A stretch of 9,706 nucleotides of DNA, taken from the NCBI GenBank assembly GCA_021792115.1, contig JAJYVI010000031.1, positions 1 to 9,706 of the forward strand, in the 5' to 3' direction. A model generated the notes under the pieces. It did no database searches. It was not told where the DNA came from and saw only the letters and a program-made list of their open reading frames with translations. This document shows positions 1 through 6,568 of this stretch, piece after piece. A program made the position numbers and the translations under genes. The first letter of the stretch is position 1; each line of letters starts with the position of its first letter. Origin of the DNA: Microcaldota archaeon (GTDB taxonomy: Archaea; Micrarchaeota; Micrarchaeia; Micrarchaeales; Micrarchaeaceae).

Positions 1-122
1 GCCAGACCTGAAACGAGGCATTATGGCGGTCGCAATAGACGACTTTGATAGGGCATGTGTATATGCAGGGAGCTTACGCGACCTGCGGGCATTGTGCTAC
101 TAAAGCCTGAACCCTGATGATT
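1..122 (+). rRNA. 23S ribosomal RNA, 3' end only
   Basis: This is the last part of domain VI of the large-subunit rRNA. Seen: the conserved core TTTGATAGGGCATGTGTA near 48-65, a hairpin-forming GCAGG / CCTGC pair around 66-86, and the near-universal CTACTAA at about 98-103. They occur in the same order and spacing as the bacterial and archaeal 23S terminus (compare E. coli GTTGATAGGCCGGGTGTGTAAGCGC...GGTACTAATGA). The segment is much richer in G and C than the DNA after it, as expected for rRNA in an AT-rich genome. The exact 3' end cannot be read; I put it roughly 20 bases after CTACTAA, before the pyrimidine tract. The rest of the gene lies left of the window. No 5S rRNA or tRNA follows within the next 280 bases, so 5S seems unlinked here. 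Confidence 0.88.
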
Positions 123-126
123 ACTC

Positions 127-250
127 AATCTTCTTTCCTTTTTCCTGTCTTTTCTTCTTTCTATCTTTCTTTCTATTTTTTATCTTTGACTTATTACAGC
201 TTTATTCTCTTATTTTCTTATTTATATTTGCATTTATTTTATATTATTTT
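127..250 (+). terminator. Pyrimidine/T-rich tract downstream of 23S rRNA
   Basis: Directly after the rRNA the + strand becomes almost purely C and T for about 55 bases, with repeated TTTCTTT and CTTTCT runs, then T-rich to about 250. Archaeal RNA polymerase terminates at U-rich stretches without needing a hairpin, so this is the likely terminator of the rRNA operon. No open frame or RNA gene is visible in it. Confidence 0.6.
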
Positions 251-304
251 ATCTACCGAACAGCCTTATAGCGCAAGCTCTTTTTGCAAATGAGCAAAAC
301 ATTT

Positions 305-372
305 TTTCTTGCATAAAAAATAGATTTTTGCTGCTTTTCTACAGCAAAACAGCAGATGTAAACTGCAAGAAA
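305..372 (-). terminator. Nested inverted repeats, probable speD terminator
   Basis: Two perfect inverted repeats are nested. The outer arms are TTTCTTGCA (305-313) and TGCAAGAAA (364-372). The inner arms are TTTTGCTG (326-333) and CAGCAAAA (342-349), around an 8-base loop. Read on the - strand, the inner hairpin is followed within a few bases by CTATTTTTT (323-315), the pattern of a hairpin plus U tract. The same CTATTTTTT follows the AAA ATPase gene (969-961). It lies just past the stop of the SpeD gene, which converges on the rRNA. A small structured RNA is an alternative reading. Confidence 0.45.
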
Positions 373-406
373 CGAAATAAATAAGAACAGAATGTTATAT
401 AAGACA

Positions 407-838
407 TCAAGCCTTTTTATGAGAATAGTACTGCTTGCCTCTTATAACAAACCTCTTTTCTAATTTGTCAGGTTTAAAGTATCTTTTTGTAAACTCTATA
501 GCTTTTGTTGGACTGAATTTTTTGCAGCTGTATATGTCTATTGAAATAAAATCAGTTTTAGACAGGGTATGTATAACTATTGAAGATTCAACCAATGCAA
601 CCCATCCACTCAACCCTGCTTTATCAGGGAACAAGGTATCATCTGTTCTGAAAATTGCTGGGGGCGCCTGCTTTTTCATGTCTATGAAGTCTACCATCTC
701 ATCAAGATAGTCATAGCAAATGTCAATATTATCACATATCTCATGCTTGCAATCATATAGATCAAGCAATAACTCATAGCCAAATGCTTTTTGATTTTTT
801 ATAGGATCACCATAAACAAAAATAATATGTATATGCAT
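407..838 (-). CDS. speD: SpeD/AdoMetDC-family pyruvoyl-dependent decarboxylase
   Basis: 143 residues from ATG at 838. The family makes a pyruvoyl cofactor by self-cleavage before a serine. Prokaryotic members decarboxylate S-adenosylmethionine for spermidine synthesis, and some relatives act on arginine or ornithine. Seen: the cleavage pair Glu84-Ser85 in VESSIVIHT, then His90 and Cys105, which are +5 and +20 from the serine. This is the spacing of Ser63, His68 and Cys83 in the Thermotoga enzyme. The N-terminal GYELLLDLYDC (20-30) matches the first strand of the fold. The family's WPE after HT is here LSK (92-94), so the conserved acidic residue is a lysine and the substrate is uncertain. A TTG at 886 would add 16 residues, but a TATA-like box 17-30 bases before the ATG favours 838 and a leaderless mRNA. 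No aminopropyltransferase gene is nearby. Confidence 0.85.
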   Translation of the reverse strand: MHIHIIFVYGDPIKNQKAFGYELLLDLYDCKHEICDNIDICYDYLDEMVDFIDMKKQAPPAIFRTDDTLFPDKAGLSGWVALVESSIVIHTLSKTDFISIDIYSCKKFSPTKAIEFTKRYFKPDKLEKRFVIRGKQYYSHKKA

Positions 839-854
839 TAATTTAAATAATTTA

Positions 855-868
855 TTATAAAAATTATA
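855..868 (-). promoter_or_regulatory. TATA-like box of the SpeD gene
   Basis: On the - strand TATAATTTTTATAA lies 17-30 bases before the ATG at 838. This suits an archaeal TATA box with transcription starting at or very near the start codon. It would lie inside the coding region if the upstream TTG at 886 were used. Confidence 0.45.
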
Positions 869-957
869 GCATTCAGATAAATTCAAATAAATTAGTATAC
901 ATACATTAGTAGCAGCACATTACATACCTGAATTAGCGAAAGGTTTACTTGCTCTGG

Positions 958-969
958 ACAAAAAATAGT
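958..969 (-). terminator. T-run after the AAA ATPase gene
   Basis: On the - strand, about 25 bases after the ATPase stop, CTATTTTTTTG gives a run of seven T. It resembles the run beyond the SpeD gene. The 887-994 gap otherwise shows only the upstream part of the SpeD promoter region and no gene. Confidence 0.4.
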
Positions 970-994
970 TTATAAATATTCCTTTGCTATTTGA

Positions 995-2320
995 TTATGA
1001 TTTAATTTTTATTTTTATCTTTTCTTCTTCGCTTCTGATTAATGACTTAGAATCAGTTAATTGCAGAGTCTGCTTTTCTACAGCTTGCATATTGCTCTTA
1101 TGTATGCTCTTATTCTCATCATTGTTCTCATCACGGATAAACCCTATCTGCTGCTTATTATATTTCTTATCAGACTTATTTTTTATATCTGATATAGCTT
1201 CATTTAATCTCTCAATAAGTGGTTTTATCTCATAGTTGATGCCTTTTATAGAATATGCCTCTTGATATATCTCCTCTCTCACAATTGCATCGCAAATCCC
1301 TTTTATATCTGCTGCGCACATGCCGTCAGTCTTTTTTATCGCTAAATCAAGTATTTCATTACTTACTTCAAGCTTTTGCTTTTTAAAGTATAGCTTGAAT
1401 ATTTGGCTTCTCGCCTCTGCATCTGGATTTGGAACTTCTATAACTTTATCTATCCTTTCATTCCTCAATATTGCTGGATCAATGTCACCCAATCTATTTG
1501 TCGCCATGATGAGGTATCTGCCTTTATCATCATGCAAAGCCTGCATTTCAACGAGAAGTTGATTCACAAGATGCCTATAAGACTCATAGCCATAGTCTCC
1601 ATCTCTGTTTCCTGCTATTGTATCTGCTTCATCTAGAAATATAATAGATGGCTTGTGTTTCTTTCCTTCAATAAATAGATTACGGACATTTTTCTCTGAT
1701 TCCCCAACATATTTTCCAAGAAGAGATGGTCCATCTGCAAAAATAAAGTATGAATTTGTTTCATTGGAAATTGCTTTTGCAAGCAGAGTCTTTCCATTTC
1801 CAGGAGGACCTGTGAATAGTATAGATCTCAGTGGAGCAACATTCCTTTTTTTAAATGGCTCATCACCGACTTCCATAGGAAGCAATATTTCTTTTCTTAT
1901 AATCTCAATCGTTTTTTCAAGACCTGCAATATCTGAGAATGTTATTCCATCTACATTAGATTTTTTAGAATTTGCAGAATTCTCTTTTTTTAAAGGTACT
2001 GGCGGATTAATAATCGGCTTATAAGAAATATATTTTATTTTATTGTCATTTCTGTATTCTTTTAGAATGCGCTCATTAAAAGTGTGTAGAGCACCTGAGT
2101 TAAGTAAATAAGACATTGTTTTATTTTTAGCATCTGGTATTTTTTCAAGGTCTCTAGTGTCATATTCAACTAAAACTTTATAAAGCACGCTGAACATGTC
2201 CTTAAAATATGATTCATTTTCAGCATCTGCTTGTGTATCATAATAAAAATAGACAAAGGGCATGGTTTTCTGGGGATCGACAAATCCCTGCAATTTATAC
2301 AAAACTTTTAATTCTTTCAT
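995..2320 (-). CDS. Classical AAA ATPase, single AAA module
   Basis: 441 residues. AAA ATPases form hexameric rings that thread or remodel proteins. Seen in order: an unrecognised N-terminal region (1-120); the linker FSDIAGLEKTIEIIRKEILLPM (128-149), typical of the Cdc48/katanin/proteasomal-ATPase group; Walker A GPPGNGKT (171-178); pore loop GKYVGESE (202-209); Walker B IIFLDEAD (226-233); sensor-1 Asn275; and paired arginine fingers Arg286 and Arg289 in LRNERIDKVIEVP, where the family consensus is LRPGRFDR. The lid carries DGMCAADIKGIC (332-343). All ATPase residues are present, so it should be active. The tail (380-441) is charged and low in complexity, ending in KIKIKIKS. There is no membrane segment. 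ATG at 2320 follows a weak GAGG. It diverges from an HExxH protein gene. It is one module only, so not Cdc48 itself; a katanin/Vps4-like or adaptor-specific unfoldase role is possible. Confidence 0.93.
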   Translation of the reverse strand: MKELKVLYKLQGFVDPQKTMPFVYFYYDTQADAENESYFKDMFSVLYKVLVEYDTRDLEKIPDAKNKTMSYLLNSGALHTFNERILKEYRNDNKIKYISYKPIINPPVPLKKENSANSKKSNVDGITFSDIAGLEKTIEIIRKEILLPMEVGDEPFKKRNVAPLRSILFTGPPGNGKTLLAKAISNETNSYFIFADGPSLLGKYVGESEKNVRNLFIEGKKHKPSIIFLDEADTIAGNRDGDYGYESYRHLVNQLLVEMQALHDDKGRYLIMATNRLGDIDPAILRNERIDKVIEVPNPDAEARSQIFKLYFKKQKLEVSNEILDLAIKKTDGMCAADIKGICDAIVREEIYQEAYSIKGINYEIKPLIERLNEAISDIKNKSDKKYNKQQIGFIRDENNDENKSIHKSNMQAVEKQTLQLTDSKSLIRSEEEKIKIKIKS

Positions 2321-2355
2321 ATCCTCACAGTAAATATATGATGTGGCTGCATCAG

Positions 2356-2432
2356 CACTTTGTACAGTGATGTATAAATAAATTTAATTGATGATAATGA
2401 TATAAAAGGCTTTTGTACAAAAAGCTTTTATA
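2356..2432. promoter_or_regulatory. Shared divergent promoter with palindromic operator-like sites
   Basis: The ATPase (-) and zincin (+) genes share this region. A 32-base inverted repeat spans 2401-2432: arms TATAAAAGGCTTTTGT and ACAAAAAGCTTTTATA, with 14 of 16 positions complementary and a perfect TTTTGTACAAAA core at 2411-2422. A second imperfect palindrome, CTTTGTACAGTG (2358-2369), has the same TTTGTACA core. The two centres are 53 bases apart, close to five helical turns. Likely TATA boxes are TTTATTTATACA for the ATPase (2372-2383 on the - strand) and CTTTTATAAT for the zincin (2425-2434 on +). The second overlaps the palindrome arm, so a bound dimer could block TATA-binding protein. 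Binding by a regulator is inference. Confidence 0.5.
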
Positions 2433-2462
2433 ATATTTGCATATGAATTATTTTTGGTTGAG

Positions 2463-3488
2463 ATGATATCTAAAAAAATTATTAAAGATAGTAAAGATAG
2501 ATCTGGCAATGCCGATGGCTGCAAGAAACTTAAGCAAAGCTATGAAAATGCTGAGGAAACTGTAAATTTAATACTTGGAACTGCTATGATAAGGCCTGAG
2601 CTGAGACTTGAGCATCTAGAAGGACTTGAAGCAAGATATATAAGAAAAACTAATACAATAGTACTTAATAAAAATAGGCTCATTGCAGGGCAGTGGCAGA
2701 AAAATGAGTGCAATGACACATTGGCACATGAGCTAACGCACCATGCACAGATGATATCAAATCTTTATTCTAAGACAGGATATTTTGAAAAGGCATACAT
2801 AGATATTGACAATAAAATAAATGAAGACAATTTGAGAAGTGCTTCAAAAAATATAAAAAATAGCTTCAAAATAGCAAATAAATTGCAAACAAAAGTAAGC
2901 ATTAATGAAATAAAGCTTGTTGACGAGGGATTTAAGGAAAGAGTCGTAAATGAATCTCTTGCTTATTTTATAGGCGCTTATGCTTTTTCAGGCAATGCAG
3001 GAAGTAATATGCATAAAAAAAGATCAGTAATGTTCAATAAATTATTTGATGCCTCAGAGATTGCACAAATAAAGAGACGCAACAATATCGCAAAATTTTA
3101 TCTAGATGTTATATCCAAATTTGCAAAGCCTGTTGATGAAAAAAGCAAAGTAGATGCTCTTCGCAGTATAATAAGGACAGGATTTGTTGAGGAGCGGGCA
3201 AAACTAGCAAAGAAAATTGCAGTTATAGCCTTTGCAGAAAATGGCTTCAGCGTGCTAAAGACAGCACAGTTTCTTTTCAGGCCGTGGAATGAGGTACTGC
3301 AAAGCATAGCAAAAATCGCAAAAAGCCAAAAAAAGAGCGTAAGCAGATTGCATGTAATTGATGATATATGGTCTGCAAAACTAGGATATGATAATAAACG
3401 CAGATCTATACAAAAATTAATACGAGGTGCAATTGAAAATAACTACACGACAAAAATAACAAATAACCCATCAACCTCTAAGCATTGA
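2463..3488 (+). CDS. Putative HExxH metallopeptidase (zincin-like)
   Basis: 341 residues from ATG at 2463; an in-frame TTG at 2454 would add three. I do not recognise a named family. Counting from the TTG, residues 89-97 read TLAHELTHH, a zinc-binding HExxH motif (His92, Glu93, His96). Upstream is a strand-like ARYIRKTNTIVLNKN (60-74), which in many zincins runs just before the active-site helix. VVNESLAYFIGAY (164-176) gives a candidate third ligand, Glu167, in a NExxA setting as in gluzincins. The C-terminal half is basic and helical. No signal peptide or membrane helix is visible, so it is probably cytoplasmic. It is transcribed divergently from the AAA ATPase, which suggests they may cooperate as separate ATPase and peptidase subunits, the two activities that FtsH joins in one chain. 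Its 3' end overlaps the opposite gene by 18 bases. Confidence 0.7.
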   Translation: MISKKIIKDSKDRSGNADGCKKLKQSYENAEETVNLILGTAMIRPELRLEHLEGLEARYIRKTNTIVLNKNRLIAGQWQKNECNDTLAHELTHHAQMISNLYSKTGYFEKAYIDIDNKINEDNLRSASKNIKNSFKIANKLQTKVSINEIKLVDEGFKERVVNESLAYFIGAYAFSGNAGSNMHKKRSVMFNKLFDASEIAQIKRRNNIAKFYLDVISKFAKPVDEKSKVDALRSIIRTGFVEERAKLAKKIAVIAFAENGFSVLKTAQFLFRPWNEVLQSIAKIAKSQKKSVSRLHVIDDIWSAKLGYDNKRRSIQKLIRGAIENNYTTKITNNPSTSKH

Positions 3489-4280
3489 TTTTGCGCTGCT
3501 ATCCTTATCTTCAATTAAATTTTTTATAAAACCTGATATTTTTTTAAGCTTGCTGTTTATTAAATCCTCGATTTTAATTATATTTTCTTCTGCTTCATCT
3601 ATATCTGCCTTCAAATGAATCATCAGAAATATTGATGGAGATTTTTTTAGTGTCTTGCAGCTTTTTATGACTTTTTTGACATTTTTCTTTAATTTTCTGC
3701 GCAATGTAGTAAGATTGCCATTTAATTTTTCCTCATGCATAAGCTCTTTTTTAAGAGCAGCATGGATTTGTTTTTGCTTTTCTATATCTATCTGACTGTT
3801 ATTGACAACTGGCGTTGTTGCTGCAGTATCAGAAGAAACTGCAATATCAGCAGGATTATTTTTCAATTCAGTTGTATGCTTTGAATCAACTTGCTGTTGA
3901 TTTGGCGAGGTTATTGCAGGAGCTGCTGTTTTTTTGTTATTTGCATTTATATTAAAAGGTTTTGGCTCTCTTTTTCTGAACTCTGAATTTTTATCTTCAT
4001 TCTTCTCCACAGCAGTATCTATTAGGTCAGCAGATTTTTCAAGTTTTGAATTAACAATACCTCTTATCACCCTTATATTTTCATGAACCCTATCAAGGCC
4101 TTTCTGCAATCTATAAAGATATTCTGGAGATGAATCATAGGAAACGATTTTACACAGTTTTATTGCAGTTTTCATATTTGGCTTAAGATCTGTGTAGGAC
4201 TTTGTAAATGCCTCACTTACTAGTTCTGCTTCTGTTTTTGGCTTATTTTGCTTGCTTTTAATATTCACAGCTTGTGCCAT
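3471..4280 (-). CDS. Unrecognised protein with duplicated helical domain
   Basis: 269 residues from ATG at 4280. A TATA-like box (4303-4311) about 27 bases upstream supports this start over the ATG at 4292, which would add four residues. Not recognised. Counting from 4292, residues 36-91 and 201-256 align without a gap: 21 of 56 are identical, including LKxNxKxxIKxCK, ENI and NSKLxK. The protein is therefore two copies of a helical, lysine-rich domain. They are joined by a low-complexity linker rich in Ala, Asn, Pro, Thr and Gln (about 105-175). Each copy has one cysteine in the same place (47 and 212). There is no signal peptide, membrane segment or enzyme motif. The composition suggests a structural or nucleic-acid-binding protein, but this is only a guess. 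It converges on and overlaps the zincin gene by 18 bases. Confidence 0.75.
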   Translation of the reverse strand: MAQAVNIKSKQNKPKTEAELVSEAFTKSYTDLKPNMKTAIKLCKIVSYDSSPEYLYRLQKGLDRVHENIRVIRGIVNSKLEKSADLIDTAVEKNEDKNSEFRKREPKPFNINANNKKTAAPAITSPNQQQVDSKHTTELKNNPADIAVSSDTAATTPVVNNSQIDIEKQKQIHAALKKELMHEEKLNGNLTTLRRKLKKNVKKVIKSCKTLKKSPSIFLMIHLKADIDEAEENIIKIEDLINSKLKKISGFIKNLIEDKDSSAKSMLRG

Positions 4281-4302
4281 ATTTACCACCATAACATAAT
4301 AA

Positions 4303-4311
4303 TTTTATAAT
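4303..4311 (-). promoter_or_regulatory. TATA-like box of the duplicated-domain gene
   Basis: On the - strand TTATAAAA is centred about 27 bases before the ATG at 4280, the distance expected for a leaderless transcript. A further TATA-like CATATAAATATC lies at 4332-4343. The rest of the 4293-4456 gap holds a small inverted repeat, CTTTAG (4347-4352) / CTAAAG (4361-4366), and no gene. Confidence 0.4.
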
Positions 4312-4432
4312 AAGTAGTAGTGGCTGGTTTTGATATTTATATGTTACTTTAGCAAGAATTCTAAAGCAGAATATATGTTTTTGTGAATTTCAGCAGTAAT
4401 AGTAGTTGCCGGCAAAATATTAATGCGCTAAC

Positions 4433-4439
4433 AAAAAAA
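4433..4439 (-). terminator. T-run after the small winged-helix gene
   Basis: Seven T on the - strand, 18 bases past the stop codon at 4457, without a clear hairpin. This fits an archaeal U-rich terminator. Confidence 0.4.
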
Positions 4440-4456
4440 TATAGAGAAGAAGTATA

Positions 4457-4792
4457 TTATTTTTTCTCGTCAATAAAGCCTTCAAAGGTTTTTGCGAACT
4501 TCTGAAGAGTCTTAACTATGACTTTTGCCTTTGGATTCAGGTTATATCCAAAGCCATAGCCTTTTTCAGTTCTTATGTGAGTCGGCTGTATAACATTCAT
4601 GTCTATTGAAAGCTCCTTTAAAGCAATTATAAGAGTTTTTCTTGTGAACTTCTTTGCAAGCGCTGAATATATCTCCTTTGTAGCCCTTGGGGACTTTGCT
4701 AGAAGAAATTCTATTATTGCATAATTAGGCCTTGTAAGAATTTTTCTCAGTGTCCAGACATTATCCTTTTTTTCCTGTTTAAGTGTTTTCAT
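4457..4792 (-). CDS. Small winged-helix DNA-binding protein
   Basis: 111 residues from ATG at 4792; a TTG at 4801 would add three. The chain is almost entirely one winged helix-turn-helix domain. Counting from the TTG, there is a leading helix RPNYAIIEFLLAKSP (24-38), a turn and recognition-helix region RATKEIYSALAKKFTRKTLIIALKEL (39-64), a wing around THIRTEKGYGFGYNLNP (73-89), and a final helix VIVKTLQKFAKTFEGFI (94-110) that may dimerise. This is the layout of HxlR/MarR/PadR-type archaeal regulators, but no subfamily signature is clear. No metal or ligand site is visible. It lies 61 bases after the lysyl-tRNA synthetase stop on the same strand and has its own TATA box in that gap, so it is probably transcribed separately. 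Its target cannot be read from the sequence. Confidence 0.75.
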   Translation of the reverse strand: MKTLKQEKKDNVWTLRKILTRPNYAIIEFLLAKSPRATKEIYSALAKKFTRKTLIIALKELSIDMNVIQPTHIRTEKGYGFGYNLNPKAKVIVKTLQKFAKTFEGFIDEKK

Positions 4793-4811
4793 AATAAACA
4801 ATTAGAAAAAT

Positions 4812-4825
4812 AAATATTTATATAT
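4812..4825 (-). promoter_or_regulatory. TATA-like box of the small winged-helix gene
   Basis: On the - strand TATATAAATATTTA is centred about 27 bases before ATG 4792, in the gap after the lysyl-tRNA synthetase gene. This supports an independent, leaderless transcript and the ATG rather than the TTG start. Confidence 0.5.
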
Positions 4826-4853
4826 TGTTGTATAAACTTTCTTTGCACTGAAA

Positions 4854-6341
4854 TCAATTGGATTTTTCAGCTTTAGTTGATGATGCAGAGCCCTTATTTA
4901 ACCTCTTTTCCATGGGAAACAATATAACATCCTTTATCGATGCACTGTTGGTTAAAAGCATGACAAGCCTGTCTATGCCTATGCCAAGACCTCCTGTCGG
5001 TGGCATTCCATATTCCATCGCCTCTATGAACTCCATGTCTATGTTCTGATTATTGTTTATTCTTATTTCTTCTTCAAAATTTTTCCTTTGAAGAATAGGA
5101 TTATTCAGCTCAGAGTAAGCATTTGCGATTTCCATACCGCTTATATAAAGCTCAAACCTTTCGGCCAGCCGTGGGTCGCCGCGCTTGGGTCTGCACAGGA
5201 AGCTTGTTTCCTTTGGAAAATCTATCACAAAAGTAGGCTGTGTTAAATCCTTTTGCACGAAGGTCTCGAAAGCCTTTTCATATAAGTGGCCCCTATAACG
5301 CTTATCTTTTGGTATATATACCTTCTCTTGCTCAAGTAGCGAGATAAGTTTTTCATCGCTCTCGTTAAGCATATCTATGCCTAGTTTGTTGTTTACAGAA
5401 TCCACAAATTTTATTTTTGCAAACTCGAGGTCGATTTTATTACCCTGATAAAAAAAAGAATTTGATCCAAAAAGATTGTATGCCACTGACTTTATTATGT
5501 CCTCTGTAATCTGCATCATCCCATTATAATCTGTATATGCTTGATAAAGCTCTATCATAGTAAACTCTGGGCTGTGAGTCACATCAATATCCTCATTTCT
5601 GAAGGCCTTGTATATCTCGAAAACCTTTTCCATCCCACCTATTATCAGCCTCTTAAGGTAAAGCTCATTGGATATCCGTAGGAAGTTCTCCTCCCCTAGG
5701 GTATTGACAAAGACCTTGAAAGCATCTGCATCAGCGCCGCCATAGAATGGCTGGATTGCAGGCGTCTCAAACTCCAAAAACCCTCGGGCATGCAGGAATG
5801 CTCTTATCTCGCTGATTATCCTGCTCCTTGCAATGAATGCTGCCCTAGACTCATTATTCATTATTAAGTCAAGATATCTTTTTCTGTATCTTGTCTCTAT
5901 GTCAATAAGACCCTTCCACTTGTTTGGAAGTGTTCTTATGGCTTTTGATAGCATTGTATAATCATTTGCATTTATGCTTATTTCTCCTGGCTTTGTCTTG
6001 AATACAGTTCCAGACACGCTTATCATATCGCCTGCATTGAATGCCTTAAGCGCATCAAACCGTTCATTGAGGACATTGAAATCAAAATATGCTTGTATCT
6101 TGTCAGACACATCAGCAACATCCATAAATATTAGTTTGCCAGCTTTTCTGACCGCAAGAACTCTTCCAGCAATTGAAACCTTCTTGCCTTCATAATCTTC
6201 AAAATGAGACTTTATATCTAAAGCACTGTCACTTACATTACAAGAATATGGGAGATTTGAAAAAAATCCGTCTAGTTTTTCAGTATTTTCAGGATCATTG
6301 CCTAATACCTCTGCATTGCCATTGTTGTTTATCTGCGTCAT
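4854..6341 (-). CDS. lysS: Lysyl-tRNA synthetase, class II
   Basis: 495 residues. It charges tRNA-Lys with lysine in the cytoplasm, using ATP. Seen: an N-terminal OB-fold anticodon-binding domain (about 50-130, VSIAGRVLAVRKAGKLIFMDVAD), then the class II core: RYRKRYLDLI (151-160); motif 1 RGFLEFETPAIQP (186-198); ELYLKRLIIGG (226-236); motif 2 FEIYKAFRNEDIDVTHSPEFTM (241-262) with catalytic Arg248; lysine-site region MEIANAYSELN (403-413); and motif 3 PPTGGLGIGIDRLVML (447-462) with Arg458. Length and motif order match bacterial-type LysRS. The first 35 residues are an Asn/Glu-rich extension. The usual SPLA after the conserved aspartate-proline strand reads SFLC (380-383), a small deviation. 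Many archaea use the unrelated class I enzyme instead, so this class II gene is informative about lineage. A TATA box at 6368-6378 implies a very short leader. Confidence 0.97.
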   Translation of the reverse strand: MTQINNNGNAEVLGNDPENTEKLDGFFSNLPYSCNVSDSALDIKSHFEDYEGKKVSIAGRVLAVRKAGKLIFMDVADVSDKIQAYFDFNVLNERFDALKAFNAGDMISVSGTVFKTKPGEISINANDYTMLSKAIRTLPNKWKGLIDIETRYRKRYLDLIMNNESRAAFIARSRIISEIRAFLHARGFLEFETPAIQPFYGGADADAFKVFVNTLGEENFLRISNELYLKRLIIGGMEKVFEIYKAFRNEDIDVTHSPEFTMIELYQAYTDYNGMMQITEDIIKSVAYNLFGSNSFFYQGNKIDLEFAKIKFVDSVNNKLGIDMLNESDEKLISLLEQEKVYIPKDKRYRGHLYEKAFETFVQKDLTQPTFVIDFPKETSFLCRPKRGDPRLAERFELYISGMEIANAYSELNNPILQRKNFEEEIRINNNQNIDMEFIEAMEYGMPPTGGLGIGIDRLVMLLTNSASIKDVILFPMEKRLNKGSASSTKAEKSN

Positions 6342-6367
6342 AAAATCTTATAGAAAATAAATTTAAG

Positions 6368-6378
6368 ATATATAAATA
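6368..6378 (-). promoter_or_regulatory. TATA-like box of lysS
   Basis: On the - strand TATTTATATAT is centred about 32 bases before ATG 6341, predicting a transcript start about five bases before the start codon. No T-box-like or other leader structure fits in so short a leader. Confidence 0.45.
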
Positions 6379-6568
6379 TTGTAGTAAAAAATATAAATCC
6401 GACTAAATTATAGGTTTGAAATTTTAGAGACACACTGCGAGGGCTGTGAGCGTATATAACAATATAACTACCTAATGTTTATATCAATAATAATCAATAT
6501 AGGACTTATTGTTTAATTTCTAAAAAGAAAAAGACTGAAAAATAAAGAAGCAAATACCCCATTATTTT

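Noticed and set aside
111..125. TGATGA after the rRNA as a C box of a C/D guide RNA
   Set aside because: No matching D box (CTGA), C' or D' boxes at the right distances; it lies in the rRNA trailer.
123..406. 5S rRNA or tRNA downstream of 23S
   Set aside because: No cloverleaf, no GTTCGAATC-like T arm and no 5S-like conserved blocks; only the pyrimidine tract and inverted repeats.
435..710. 91-residue open frame on + opposite the SpeD gene
   Set aside because: The - strand frame carries the Glu-Ser, His and Cys residues of SpeD with exact spacing, so this one is a shadow.
1653..2024. 123-residue open frame on + opposite the AAA ATPase
   Set aside because: It is the mirror of the Walker and pore-loop coding region. 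It has no family features, and the - strand reading has every AAA motif.
6475..6516. Tiny + frame MFISIIINIGLIV
   Set aside because: Thirteen hydrophobic residues in AT-rich DNA are expected by chance; the TATA-like sequence is too close for a leaderless start.
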